NCBI GenBank assembly: GCA_002918705.1 | Contig: PQKR01000006.1 | Span: forward strand, 1-64,000 | Origin: Escherichia sp. ESNIH1 | GTDB taxonomy: Bacteria > Pseudomonadota > Gammaproteobacteria > Enterobacterales > Enterobacteriaceae | Direction: 5' to 3' | DNA: 64,000 bases | Shown here: positions 44,157 to 53,203 of the stretch, in pieces | How the letters are laid out: each line of letters opens with the position of its first letter | Numbering within the stretch: position 1 is the first letter of the stretch | Translations under genes and position numbers: made by a program | The notes under the pieces: model-generated | Databases searched by the model: none | Seen by the model: only the letters and a program-made list of their open reading frames with translations | Told to the model about the DNA's origin: nothing

Positions 44157-44185
44157 ATTATCCATTACCCTGGTAAATCGTTCAA
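44157..44185 (-). promoter_or_regulatory. erpA promoter overlapping the end of clcA
   Basis: TTGAAC (44180-44185), 17 bp, GATAAT (44157-44162) on the minus strand. The -35 overlaps the stop codon of the clcA gene on the same strand. A 6-bp hairpin CGGGCG/CGCCCG lies in the resulting leader (about 44129-44146). IscR control is known for E. coli erpA, but I could not define a site. Confidence 0.7.
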
Positions 44186-45588
44186 GTATTCTCCTGGCGA
44201 GGCTTGCCGTCAGGATCGCCCCCCTGTCTGGCCAGCGTGCGGGCGAGGATCGTGGAGTAGAGCGGCTTACCGCCTAAAAACTGTGCCAGTAGCGTGGCAC
44301 CCAGGCAGGTAATAATCATTGGCAAAATGAGCTGATAATTGTCAGTCATTTCCAAAACCAGCACGATACCGGTCAGCGGCGCGCGCACCGAGGCGGCCAG
44401 CAGCGCCCCCATCCCGGCGATAGCGAAGGTGCCCGCCTGAAGATGGTAGAGCGGAAATATCTCCGCGCAGGCCATGCCGAACGCCGTACCCAGCAGCGTG
44501 CCCAGCGCCAGCATCGGGGCAAAGATGCCTCCCGGCGCGCCGGACGAGAAGCAGAGCAGCGTGGTAATCACCCGCGCAACGAAGATAAACAGCAGCATCC
44601 CGGCGGTGTAGTTGCCCGCCGCCGCAACGGGGATCAGCGTAAAGCCACCCCCGGAGATCGCAGGCACTATCAGCCCCAGCACGCCACACAGGCCGCCGAT
44701 AGCCCCGCCAATCAGCACCCATTTGCCAATCTGCCCACCGTGCAGGCGACCAAAGAGATCCTGGGTACGCAGAACTAAGGTGTTAAACAGCGGGCCAACG
44801 CAGCCAAAGATCATCCCCAGCACCAGGTAGAGCCAGAGGGTGTTGATCGGGGCATTGCTTAGCTTGCCTACGTCGATCACCGCCGCCTCGCCGTTAAAGT
44901 AGCGAAATACGATGCTCGACATAATTACACCGGTAAAGACCGCCTTAATCGAGATGAGGTCGTAGCGAAACTGCGGGCGCATCTCCTCAATGATAAAGAG
45001 GATCCCGGCCAGCGGGGCGTTAAAGGCTGCCGATAGCCCCGCCGCCGCACCGGTGGCCAGCAGGGTATGCCGCGCCTCCTTGCTGCGCATGCGGAAGATA
45101 TCCAGCACCATACGGCCCACGTTGCCCCCGAGCTGCACCGTCGGCCCTTCGCGGCCGAGCACCATGCCCGCCCCCAGCGTGCCCATGCCACCAATAAACT
45201 TTACCGGCAGGACGCGCCACCAGCGCACCGGACGTAGCTCCTCCAGCGCCCCTTCGATCTCGGGAATACCCGAACCGCCCGCCTCGGGGGCAAAACGGCG
45301 TACCAGAAAGTACCCCCCCATCGCCAGCAATGCCGAGAGCACAAAGACCAGGGGCCACATGAACCACGCGGCGCTATCAGCGAACTGCGCCACCGTGCCG
45401 AGTCGCCAGAGGCTGACCGCGTTAACCGCCTTTTCAAAGGCGACGCCGACCCCGCCCGCGAGGGTTCCCACCAGCGCAGCCATCAGCAAAATCGCCAGCG
45501 GCGTTTTATCTCGCTGCAACAGACGGAGGATCCGCCGCGTTCGCATTGCATTGGTTTTTATTTTCATAGCCGAAAATGAATTAGTCAT
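44182..45588 (-). CDS. clcA: H+/Cl- exchange transporter ClcA
   Basis: CLC antiporter of the inner membrane that aids extreme acid resistance. 468 residues from 45588; the ATG at 45567 (MKIKTNAM) aligns better with the E. coli N terminus, neither has a clear ribosome site, and the choice is open. Gating glutamate in GREGPTVQ (near 146), internal proton glutamate in IIEEMRPQ (near 200), and the chloride-binding Tyr in [11 protein letters not shown] are all retained, so it is an exchanger, not a channel. Divergent from hemL. Confidence 0.95.
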   Translation of the reverse strand: MTNSFSAMKIKTNAMRTRRILRLLQRDKTPLAILLMAALVGTLAGGVGVAFEKAVNAVSLWRLGTVAQFADSAAWFMWPLVFVLSALLAMGGYFLVRRFAPEAGGSGIPEIEGALEELRPVRWWRVLPVKFIGGMGTLGAGMVLGREGPTVQLGGNVGRMVLDIFRMRSKEARHTLLATGAAAGLSAAFNAPLAGILFIIEEMRPQFRYDLISIKAVFTGVIMSSIVFRYFNGEAAVIDVGKLSNAPINTLWLYLVLGMIFGCVGPLFNTLVLRTQDLFGRLHGGQIGKWVLIGGAIGGLCGVLGLIVPAISGGGFTLIPVAAAGNYTAGMLLFIFVARVITTLLCFSSGAPGGIFAPMLALGTLLGTAFGMACAEIFPLYHLQAGTFAIAGMGALLAASVRAPLTGIVLVLEMTDNYQLILPMIITCLGATLLAQFLGGKPLYSTILARTLARQGGDPDGKPRQENT

Positions 45589-45622
45589 ACAATTAAGGCA
45601 GGTAGTTTACCTGGGCGATCCT

Positions 45623-45651
45623 TTTATAACAAACGCGGAATACCTTAGAAT
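45623..45651 (+). promoter_or_regulatory. Candidate hemL promoter
   Basis: TTTATA (45623-45628), 17 bp, TAGAAT (45646-45651), 37 bases before the hemL start, in the divergent gap with clcA. The -35 is weak. Confidence 0.4.
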
Positions 45652-45688
45652 AGCCCACTTACCTTCTCTACCAACCAGGAACGAATCC

Positions 45689-46969
45689 ATGAGTAAGTCA
45701 GAAAACCTCTACAGCGCGGCACGCGAGCTTATCCCCGGCGGCGTTAACTCGCCGGTCCGCGCCTTCAGCGGCGTCGGCGGCACGCCGCTGTTTATCGAGC
45801 GCGCTGACGGAGCTTACCTCTACGATGCGGACGGTAAGGCCTATGTCGACTACGTTGGCTCCTGGGGTCCGATGGTGCTGGGCCACAACCACCCGGCGAT
45901 CCGCAACGCGGTGATCGAAGCGGCGGAGCGCGGCCTGAGCTTTGGTGCGCCCACCGAGATGGAAGTGAAGATGGCGGCGCTGGTGACCGAGCTGGTCCCG
46001 ACGATGGATATGGTGCGGATGGTGAACTCCGGTACCGAGGCGACCATGAGCGCAATCCGCCTGGCGCGTGGCTTCACCGGTCGCGACAAGATTATTAAGT
46101 TCGAGGGCTGCTACCACGGCCACGCCGACTGCCTGCTGGTAAAAGCGGGCTCCGGCGCCCTTACCCTCGGTCAACCCAACTCGCCAGGGGTGCCGGCGGA
46201 TTTCGCGAAGCACACCCTGACCTGCACCTACAACGATCTCGCTTCGGTGCGCGAAGCCTTTGAGCAGTATCCGGAAGAGATCGCCTGCATCATCGTCGAG
46301 CCGGTAGCAGGCAACATGAACTGCATCCCGCCGCAGCCCGAGTTCCTGCCGGGGCTGCGTGCGCTGTGCGATGAGTTTGGCGCGCTGCTGATTATTGACG
46401 AAGTCATGACCGGCTTCCGCGTTGCGCTGGCGGGTGCCCAGGCGCACTACAATGTGGTGCCGGACCTGACCTGCCTCGGCAAAATCATCGGCGGCGGGAT
46501 GCCGGTAGGCGCGTTTGGCGGCCGTCGCGACGTGATGGACGCCCTGGCGCCGACCGGGCCGGTTTACCAGGCGGGCACCCTTTCCGGTAACCCCATTGCG
46601 ATGGCGGCGGGCTACGCCTGCTTAACCGAAGTGGCCCAGCCGGGGGTGCATGAAACCCTGACGGATCTGACTACTCGCCTGGCGAACGGCCTGCTGGACG
46701 CGGCGCAGGAGGCGGGGATCCCGCTGGTGGTGAACCACGTCGGCGGCATGTTCGGGATCTTCTTTACCGATGCCGAGACCGTGACCTGCTATCAGGACGT
46801 GGTGAAGTGCGACGTGGAACGCTTTAAGCGCTTCTTCCATCTGATGCTGGATGAGGGCGTCTACCTGGCCCCGTCGGCGTTCGAAGCGGGCTTTATGTCT
46901 ATTGCCCACGGCGACGAGGAGATCAACAAGACCCTCGACGCCGCGCGCAAGGCGTTTGCTCAGCTGTAG
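45689..46969 (+). CDS. hemL: Glutamate-1-semialdehyde 2,1-aminomutase
   Basis: PLP enzyme making 5-aminolevulinate in the C5 haem pathway. 426 residues from the ATG at 45689, preceded by CCAGGA; equal to E. coli. A reading frame that continues far upstream through the clcA region is a shadow. PLP lysine in [10 protein letters not shown] near residue 265. Divergent from clcA, convergent with fhuB. Confidence 0.97.
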   Translation: MSKSENLYSAARELIPGGVNSPVRAFSGVGGTPLFIERADGAYLYDADGKAYVDYVGSWGPMVLGHNHPAIRNAVIEAAERGLSFGAPTEMEVKMAALVTELVPTMDMVRMVNSGTEATMSAIRLARGFTGRDKIIKFEGCYHGHADCLLVKAGSGALTLGQPNSPGVPADFAKHTLTCTYNDLASVREAFEQYPEEIACIIVEPVAGNMNCIPPQPEFLPGLRALCDEFGALLIIDEVMTGFRVALAGAQAHYNVVPDLTCLGKIIGGGMPVGAFGGRRDVMDALAPTGPVYQAGTLSGNPIAMAAGYACLTEVAQPGVHETLTDLTTRLANGLLDAAQEAGIPLVVNHVGGMFGIFFTDAETVTCYQDVVKCDVERFKRFFHLMLDEGVYLAPSAFEAGFMSIAHGDEEINKTLDAARKAFAQL

Positions 46970-46982
46970 TTCTACCGTTAAT

Positions 46983-47052
46983 TGCCGGGTGGCGGCTTCG
47001 CCTGACCCGGCCTACGGACTTTGTAGCCCCGGTAAGCGCAGCGCCACCGGGG
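46983..47052. repeat. Inverted pair of REP elements between hemL and fhuB
   Basis: TGCCGGGTGGCGGCTTCGCCTGACCCGGCCTAC (46983-47015) and TTGTAGCCCCGGTAAGCGCAGCGCCACCGGGG (47021-47052), facing each other between convergent genes. Confidence 0.85.
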
Positions 47053-47055
47053 AAA

Positions 47056-49038
47056 TTACCGGCTCTGCTTACGCAGAAGGTAGATAAAGTACGGCGCACC
47101 GATAAAGGTCGACAGCAGCCCGGCCGGGATCTGATACGGGAACATCACCATCCGCCCGCACCAGTCGGCAAATACCAGCATCACCCCACCGATAACCCCT
47201 GAGATCACCATGTGCGGCACCGTTCGCCGGAAGCCCATCATCCGCGCAATGTGCGGGGCCATCAGGCCGATAAAGCTCAGCGGGCCAATGGTCATGGTAG
47301 CGGTAGCGGTCAGGGAGGCGGCCAGCAGCAGCAGCCCGATGCGCGACGGCGTCAGCGCCATCCCCACCGCCCGGGCGGTATCGCCACCTAACGGCAGAAT
47401 AGTCAACCAGCGGCGGCAGAGCGGCACGAGCGCCAGCAGCAGCACCATCACAATGGCCGAGCGAACCACCTGCTCGCCGGTGGCGTTATAGGTCGAGCCG
47501 GAGATCCAGGTCAGGATCTGCGCCATGCGCGGATCGCCGCTTGCCTGCAGCATCATCAGCAGCATGGTAAACGCGGTACTGAGCGCCATCCCGGCTAATA
47601 GCATCCGGTGCGGAGAGAAGCCGCCCCGCCCTGCCGCGATCAGGATAATTAACAGGGTCACCGCCGCCCCGAGGCTCCCGGCTGGCAGCAGCCAGCCAAA
47701 GGCGTTCCCCGGCACAAAGAAGAGCATCAGCACGATACCAAAGGCCGCACCGGAGCTGATCCCCAGCACTTCCGGGCTGGCCATCGGGTTGCCGGTCAGG
47801 CGCTGAATAATGCAGCCCGCTACCGCCAGCATCACGCCCGCCACCAGCGCCGCCATGATGCGCGGCCAGCGCCACTGCGCCAGCGCGTCCAGCATCTCAC
47901 CGCTGGCCCAGTGCCAGCCCTGAGCATCGCGACCCAGCGCCAGGGCAGCCATCACTGCCAGCAGCAGAACCACAATCCCGGCCAGCGCCCAGCGCGGCAG
48001 GTGCTGACGCTCGTTGGGAACATTATCCCCGGCGTTCATCTCCGGGGCGCTCATGCTCTTCAGACGCGGCAGCAGCCATAGCAATAGCGGCGCGCCAATC
48101 AGCGCCGTCACCGAGCCGGTGGAGACCTCCATCCAGACGCGGGTCAGCCAGAGGATCACCTGATCCGACAGCCAGAGGATCAGCGCCCCGATCAGCGGAG
48201 CCAGCAGCAGGCGGGAGAGCAGCCGACGCGCCCCCAGCATCTTCGCCAGCAGCGGCGCGAACAGGCCGATAAAGCCGATGATCCCCACCGCGTTAACCAG
48301 CAGCGCGCTGAGAACAATCGCCAGCAGCAGCGCCCCCAGCCGGGCCAGCGACAGCGCAAGGCCGAGGTTACGCGCCACGCCGTCGTCCAGCCCCATCAGG
48401 GTCAGCGGACGCAGCAGCAGCAGGGTCAGCATCGCCCCACCCAGCAGCTGGGGCCAGAGACGCTCTACCCCGCTCCAGTCGGTCTGGGTCAGGGTGCCGG
48501 TGCTCCACATAAACATGCTTTGCAGCTGCTCGTGATGGAAAAGCACCAGCAGCTGGTTCACCGCCCCGCAGTAGAGGCTGACTACCAGTCCGGCGAGGAT
48601 CAGCGTCACCGGTGACAGGCGTTTGCCCCAGGCGACGCCAAACACCAGCGCCCCCACTGCGCAGGCACCAACCAGGGCAGCAAACTGCGAAGCCGCCACG
48701 CCGGGGATCGCCCACAGGGTGGTGACGGTAATGCCCAGCTGCGCGCCGGTCGAGACGCCCAGGGTGGTCGGCTCCGCCAGCGGGTTACGCAGCACCTGCT
48801 GGAACAGCACGCCCACTAACCCCAGCCCAGCGCCGACCAGCAGGGAGATCGCTAGCCGGGGAAGCAGGCTGTAGTGGAAAATCATCTGGGTGATGGCATC
48901 CACGTTCGGGTGCCAGATCGCCTGTGACCATTGGTCACGCGGCAGCGCCTGGGAGAGGTTCATCCAGGTGAGCCAGGCGGCGGCGATAAACAGGATCGCC
49001 AGCAGCAGCGCGGGCAGCGTCGCAATACGCTTGCTCAT
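47056..49038 (-). CDS. fhuB: Fe(3+)-hydroxamate ABC transporter permease FhuB
   Basis: Double-length inner-membrane permease: two homologous FecCD/BtuC-type halves (about 1-325 and 340-660), each with about ten membrane helices, so FhuB alone makes the pore that others form as a dimer. 660 residues, as in E. coli. Takes ferric hydroxamates from FhuD and works with the FhuC ATPase. The start overlaps the fhuD stop (ATGA). Confidence 0.96.
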   Translation of the reverse strand: MSKRIATLPALLLAILFIAAAWLTWMNLSQALPRDQWSQAIWHPNVDAITQMIFHYSLLPRLAISLLVGAGLGLVGVLFQQVLRNPLAEPTTLGVSTGAQLGITVTTLWAIPGVAASQFAALVGACAVGALVFGVAWGKRLSPVTLILAGLVVSLYCGAVNQLLVLFHHEQLQSMFMWSTGTLTQTDWSGVERLWPQLLGGAMLTLLLLRPLTLMGLDDGVARNLGLALSLARLGALLLAIVLSALLVNAVGIIGFIGLFAPLLAKMLGARRLLSRLLLAPLIGALILWLSDQVILWLTRVWMEVSTGSVTALIGAPLLLWLLPRLKSMSAPEMNAGDNVPNERQHLPRWALAGIVVLLLAVMAALALGRDAQGWHWASGEMLDALAQWRWPRIMAALVAGVMLAVAGCIIQRLTGNPMASPEVLGISSGAAFGIVLMLFFVPGNAFGWLLPAGSLGAAVTLLIILIAAGRGGFSPHRMLLAGMALSTAFTMLLMMLQASGDPRMAQILTWISGSTYNATGEQVVRSAIVMVLLLALVPLCRRWLTILPLGGDTARAVGMALTPSRIGLLLLAASLTATATMTIGPLSFIGLMAPHIARMMGFRRTVPHMVISGVIGGVMLVFADWCGRMVMFPYQIPAGLLSTFIGAPYFIYLLRKQSR

Positions 49039-49925
49039 GCTTTACCTCCCAGGGCGTTATCCAGAACGCGGACAAAGTGCATCACCGACAGCGTCGCCCC
49101 GTAGAACCACACCGCGGGAACGCGCTGGAAGCGCCCCGCCCGCACAAACGGCATCGCCTGCCACAGCGGGGTTGCCATCAGGCGCTGCATATCCTGCTCG
49201 TTGCCGTGATCGAAGCAGATCACGTCCGCGTCCTTATAGGCTGCCAGCCGGTCAATGCTCACCGTCGTGCTGCCCCAGAAGGTGGTTTCTCCCTGCCAGG
49301 CGTTGCGGATACCAAACTCATCCAGCGTCTCCTGGAACAGGCAGTTCGAGGCAAAGACCAGCATATGCTGCGCGTCAAGCAGGGTGACCATCAGCAGCGG
49401 CCTGTCACCTCGCCCGGCGAAGCGCGGCTTCATCGCAGCGATAAAGGCGTCGAAGCTATCGAGGTGTGTCCGGGCCGCGGATTCAAGGTTGAGCAGCTGG
49501 GCCATCTCGTTCATGGAGTTGCGCGCCATCGTCAGCGGCTTCTTGCCGTCGCTGAAGTTAAAGCCCCGGCCAGGGGCAATCCGCGCCAGCACCTCCGCGG
49601 AGGGACCGTAGCCTGCCGACCAGACCAGGTACGAGGGCTGCATCTGGGTGAGCAGCTCAAGGTTGGGTTCGGTTCGCAGCCCGACATCAATTGTCGAGGC
49701 GGGTAGCTTGGGCTCGTTGACCCAGGTGTTGTAACTATTGACGTCGGCAACGCCGTAAGGGGCGACGCCCATCGCCAGCAGCAGCTCTACCGGCAGCCAC
49801 TCCAGCGCCACGATGCGGTTGATATCGATGGCAGCCGCCCGCGCGGTTCCTGCCCGCCAGAGCAGCGGCGAGAGGGCCATCGCGGTCAGCAGACGGCGGC
49901 GACTCATCATAGGTAAGCCCGCCAT
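49035..49925 (-). CDS. fhuD: Ferric hydroxamate-binding periplasmic protein FhuD
   Basis: Binds ferrichrome, aerobactin, coprogen and similar siderophores in the periplasm. 296 residues. The signal peptide carries a twin-arginine motif SRRRLLTAM (residues 8-16), followed by a hydrophobic stretch and AARA; export by Tat has been shown for E. coli FhuD. Conserved Trp in NAWQGETTFWG and VPAVWFYG line the ligand pocket. Starts one base inside the fhuC stop codon (TGATG). Confidence 0.96.
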   Translation of the reverse strand: MAGLPMMSRRRLLTAMALSPLLWRAGTARAAAIDINRIVALEWLPVELLLAMGVAPYGVADVNSYNTWVNEPKLPASTIDVGLRTEPNLELLTQMQPSYLVWSAGYGPSAEVLARIAPGRGFNFSDGKKPLTMARNSMNEMAQLLNLESAARTHLDSFDAFIAAMKPRFAGRGDRPLLMVTLLDAQHMLVFASNCLFQETLDEFGIRNAWQGETTFWGSTTVSIDRLAAYKDADVICFDHGNEQDMQRLMATPLWQAMPFVRAGRFQRVPAVWFYGATLSVMHFVRVLDNALGGKA

Positions 49926-50722
49926 CAGTAGACAAAGCTCACCGGTGCCGCCCCTGCCGGGTGGGGCAGAATGCCCATCGGGATACCGTAGATCTGCTCC
50001 AGGGTCTGGGCCTGCATCAGCGTCTCCGGCGTCCCCTCGGCAATCTTCTCGCCGCCGCGCAGCGCCACCAGATAGTCGCAGTAGCGCGCCGCCATATTAA
50101 TATCGTGCAGCACGGCGATCACCGTCAGCCCACGCTGCTGGCTCAGGCGATGGATCAGCGCCAGGACGTCGACCTGATGGGCGATATCCAGCGCCGAGGT
50201 CGGCTCATCCAGCAGCAGGCAGCGGCTGTCCTGTGCCACCAGCATGGCGATCCACGCCCGCTGCCGCTCGCCGCCGGAGAGGCTGTCCACCAGCCGGTGC
50301 GCCAGCGGTTTTAGTCCCACCAGGCTAATCGCCTCCTCTACTTTCTCCCGGTCGGCCACGCCAAAACGTCCCAGCGCCCCGTGCCACGGGTAGCGTCCAA
50401 TCGCCACCAGCTCACGCACCGTCATCCCCTCCGCCTGCGGCAGCTGCTGCGGCAGATAGGCGACCCGGCGGGCAAAGGCTTTACTGTTCCAGCTCGCCAG
50501 CGGTTGACCGTCCAGCAGGATATCGCCCTCGGACGGCGGCTGGTGGCGGCCCAGCATCTTCAGAAGCGTAGATTTACCCGAGCCGTTGTGGCCGATAAGA
50601 CCGGTGACCTTGCCTGGCGGAAAGGTGAGTGACAGCGGATGCAGCAGCGTGCGCCCGGGCACATGAAAGGAGACGTCAGAGAGCTGAAAGGTGGTATCGG
50701 GAAGCGTAGTGTTTTCCTGCAT
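49925..50722 (-). CDS. fhuC: Ferric hydroxamate ABC transporter ATPase FhuC
   Basis: ATP-binding subunit for FhuB. 265 residues, as in E. coli. Walker A GHNGSGKST near residue 44, signature LSGGERQR near 148, Walker B CLLLDEPTSALD near 168, and switch His in VLHDIN near 200 are complete. Preceded by a hairpin terminator after fhuA, suggesting reduced expression relative to the receptor. Confidence 0.96.
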   Translation of the reverse strand: MQENTTLPDTTFQLSDVSFHVPGRTLLHPLSLTFPPGKVTGLIGHNGSGKSTLLKMLGRHQPPSEGDILLDGQPLASWNSKAFARRVAYLPQQLPQAEGMTVRELVAIGRYPWHGALGRFGVADREKVEEAISLVGLKPLAHRLVDSLSGGERQRAWIAMLVAQDSRCLLLDEPTSALDIAHQVDVLALIHRLSQQRGLTVIAVLHDINMAARYCDYLVALRGGEKIAEGTPETLMQAQTLEQIYGIPMGILPHPAGAAPVSFVY

Positions 50723-50737
50723 GGGACCAACTTATCA

Positions 50738-50765
50738 ATAAAAAGGGCACAGTAAACCGTGCCCT
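50738..50765 (-). terminator. Hairpin terminator between fhuA and fhuC
   Basis: Stem AGGGCAC/GTGCCCT with an 8-base loop on the minus strand (50744-50765), followed by TTTTTATT. It should stop a fraction of transcripts after fhuA. Confidence 0.82.
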
Positions 50766-50777
50766 AAGAGGAGGAGA

Positions 50778-52970
50778 TTAGAAGCTGAAGCTGGCGGTAG
50801 CCACAACCTGGCGATCGGCGCCCCAGTAGCACGCATAGTCGCGGTAGCAGCTGGAGACGTATTCTCGATTGAACAGGTTATTCACCTTCACGCCCACGGA
50901 GGAGCCCGCCATGCCGACGCGCGCCAGATCGTATTTCACCGTCGCATCCACCAGCGTGTAGCTGCCGACGTTAAAGGTGCCGTTGATGTTATCGCCAACG
51001 GTGTAGAAGCTGGAGGTATCGCCCACGTAACGTGCGCCTGCGCCCAGCGTCAGGCCGCTCAGCGCCGTCTCGTGGAAGGTATAGTCCGCCCACAGGGAGG
51101 CCATATTACGCGGCACCTCAACCGGGCGTTTGCCCTGGTAGAGGGTATCGTCGGTGTACTCGGCATCGGTGTAGCTGTAGGACGCCGTCAGGTTGATATT
51201 GCTGGTCAGCGCCGCTTTCGCTTCCAGCTCAAGGCCGCGAGAGCGGATCTCCCCGCCCTGCACGCTAAAGGCGTTATCAGACGGATCTGCCGTCAGGTTG
51301 TTGTCTTTGGTCAACTGGAATACTGCCGCCGTGACGGTGACTGGCAGATCCTTCGGCACATACTTCACGCCCGCTTCATACTGCTTGCCGCGTGATGGAT
51401 CGAACGGTTTACCCTGCTTCGTGGAACCAGACACCGGCTCAAAAGATTCGCTATAGCTGAAGTACGGCGCGACGCCGTTATCAAACACATAGTTTACCCC
51501 ACCGCGCCAGGTGAACTGCTGGTCGTTGATCTCGCTCAGCGAGCTGGTCGAGCGGGTATAGGTCGAGGTTTTCGCAAAGTCGTAGCGGCCGCCGAGGGTC
51601 AGCACCCAGTGGTTCCACTCGGCCTGATCCTGCGCGTACAGACCGGTCTGCTCCTGACGGTTGATCACCGCATACGGGAAGTTAATGTTGACGTTAGCGT
51701 TGCCGTACTGCGGATCCACCATGTCCAGCGGGCTGGCCGAGCCGTAGGCTGCGTTGATGTCGTTGCGCATGCGCAGGTAGTCAACCCCGGTCAGCAGGGT
51801 GTGATCCACCGCGCCGGTCGCAAAGGCGGACTGCAGCTGGGTATCGACGGTGAAGGAGTTCAGATCTTCATCGGAGCGAACAAAGGCGCGGTTGATTTGC
51901 GTCGGGGCCGTGAAGCCGTTGCCGTAGACCGAGGTGTAGAGCGTGTGCAGACGGGTATAGCGCAGGTTCTGGCGCACCGTAAAGGTGTCGTCAAAGGCGT
52001 GCGCGAAGCTGTAGCCAATCTGCTGCTGGCGGCGGGACATACGGTTGTCCTGCTCGCCTTCGTTGAAATCGGTATCCAGCTTATGGGAGTTACCGTTGGC
52101 GTCGGTGTACGGCACCACGGTGCCGACGCGCGGCAGCCAGCCGTAGTAGCCCGCATCCGGATCGCTCTGGAAATTGCTCAGGAAAGTGAAATCGGTTTTG
52201 TCATCCGGACGCCAGCTAAAGGCGGGCGCGATGGCATAGCGGGTCGATTTGACCATTGTCTGCTGGGCATCTTCGCTGCGGCCGAGTCCGGTCAGGCGGT
52301 AGGAGAACACGCCGTCGTCGTCGATGGCATCGCTGAAGTCGAAGCCGGTCTGGTAGAGGTTATCGGTCCCCATCTGGAACTCCACCTCTTTCAGCGGCTC
52401 GGTGGTCGGACGCTTGCTGACCATAGAGACGATGCCGCCAGGGTTGCTCTTACCGTAGAGCACCGAGGTCGGGCCACGCATCAGCTCGATGCGCTCAAGG
52501 AAATAGGGATCCATAGAGGATTCAGAGTAGTTATCGCCCTGAAGTTTTAAGCCGTCGAGATACTGGTTGGTGTTCGCGCCGGTTGAGGCGCTAAAGCCAC
52601 GGATAGAGATCACGTCCAATGTTTCAGAGCTGCCGCGGGTGGCGAAGACGCCCGGCGTATAGTTCAGCGCCTCTTTCACCGTAGAGGGATCTTTCATATC
52701 CATCTCTTCACGGGTGACCACGGAGATAGACTGCGGCGTTTTCTCGATCGGGGTATCGGTTTTGGTCGCCGTCGCCGTACGCTTGGCGGCGATGGTCGGT
52801 GCCGGGCCCCAGGCACTCTCCTGCTCAGCGGCAGCGGTGGTAACGGTAATGGTATCTTCTTTAGTAGCTGCCTGTGCGGCAAAGGAGATGCTGCCTACCG
52901 CAGTGGCAACGACCACGGCAATTTTACGCAGCGAAAGGTTGACCGGCTGAGCAGTTTCAGAACGCGCCAT
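50778..52970 (-). CDS. fhuA: Ferrichrome outer-membrane receptor FhuA
   Basis: TonB-dependent 22-strand receptor for ferrichrome; in E. coli also the receptor of phages T1, T5 and phi80, colicin M, microcin J25 and albomycin. 730 residues (747 in E. coli). Signal peptide of about 34 residues (AAQAA), TonB box EDTITVT just after, plug domain to about residue 190, barrel ending in aromatic SFSF. The C-terminal Cys pair (SCYRDYAC) is kept, but surface loop 4 is about 20 residues shorter and lacks the other Cys pair. Lies first in fhuACDB with a Fur box upstream. Confidence 0.96.
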   Translation of the reverse strand: MARSETAQPVNLSLRKIAVVVATAVGSISFAAQAATKEDTITVTTAAAEQESAWGPAPTIAAKRTATATKTDTPIEKTPQSISVVTREEMDMKDPSTVKEALNYTPGVFATRGSSETLDVISIRGFSASTGANTNQYLDGLKLQGDNYSESSMDPYFLERIELMRGPTSVLYGKSNPGGIVSMVSKRPTTEPLKEVEFQMGTDNLYQTGFDFSDAIDDDGVFSYRLTGLGRSEDAQQTMVKSTRYAIAPAFSWRPDDKTDFTFLSNFQSDPDAGYYGWLPRVGTVVPYTDANGNSHKLDTDFNEGEQDNRMSRRQQQIGYSFAHAFDDTFTVRQNLRYTRLHTLYTSVYGNGFTAPTQINRAFVRSDEDLNSFTVDTQLQSAFATGAVDHTLLTGVDYLRMRNDINAAYGSASPLDMVDPQYGNANVNINFPYAVINRQEQTGLYAQDQAEWNHWVLTLGGRYDFAKTSTYTRSTSSLSEINDQQFTWRGGVNYVFDNGVAPYFSYSESFEPVSGSTKQGKPFDPSRGKQYEAGVKYVPKDLPVTVTAAVFQLTKDNNLTADPSDNAFSVQGGEIRSRGLELEAKAALTSNINLTASYSYTDAEYTDDTLYQGKRPVEVPRNMASLWADYTFHETALSGLTLGAGARYVGDTSSFYTVGDNINGTFNVGSYTLVDATVKYDLARVGMAGSSVGVKVNNLFNREYVSSCYRDYACYWGADRQVVATASFSF

Positions 52971-53001
52971 GGTGCTTCTCTCTGGATAATGGAATGATAA
53001 C

Positions 53002-53020
53002 GTAAACGATAATTATTATT
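53002..53020 (-). promoter_or_regulatory. Fur box upstream of fhuA
   Basis: The minus-strand 19-mer AATAATAATTATCGTTTAC matches 13 of 19 positions of the Fur consensus, and lies 32 bases upstream of the fhuA start in an A/T-rich stretch. Iron repression is inferred from the match and the gene. Confidence 0.75.
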
Positions 53021-53156
53021 ATGACCGCAGCATAATATGCCAGGCCCTGCGGAGATAGCAAGAGTTATGCGCCCCTACGAGAATTAAGGGATTAAGGAAT
53101 AACCAGACGGATAACAGGGTGTTACAAGAGGGTTAAATGAGGTTAAAACTGTAGGG

Positions 53157-53190
53157 TTGTAGGCCGGGCAAGCGGAGCGCCGCCCGGCAC
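53157..53190. repeat. REP element between mrcB and fhuA
   Basis: TTGTAGGCCGGGCAAGCGGAGCGCCGCCCGGCA, with arms GCCGGGC/GCCCGGC, closely similar to the unit at 12252-12286. Confidence 0.85.
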
Positions 53191-53203
53191 TGTTTACTCC
53201 GGC

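Noticed and set aside
44990-45688. Long upstream extension of hemL
   Set aside because: The in-frame reading before 45689 runs antisense through clcA and is unlike any aminomutase; the ATG at 45689 has a ribosome site and gives the family length.
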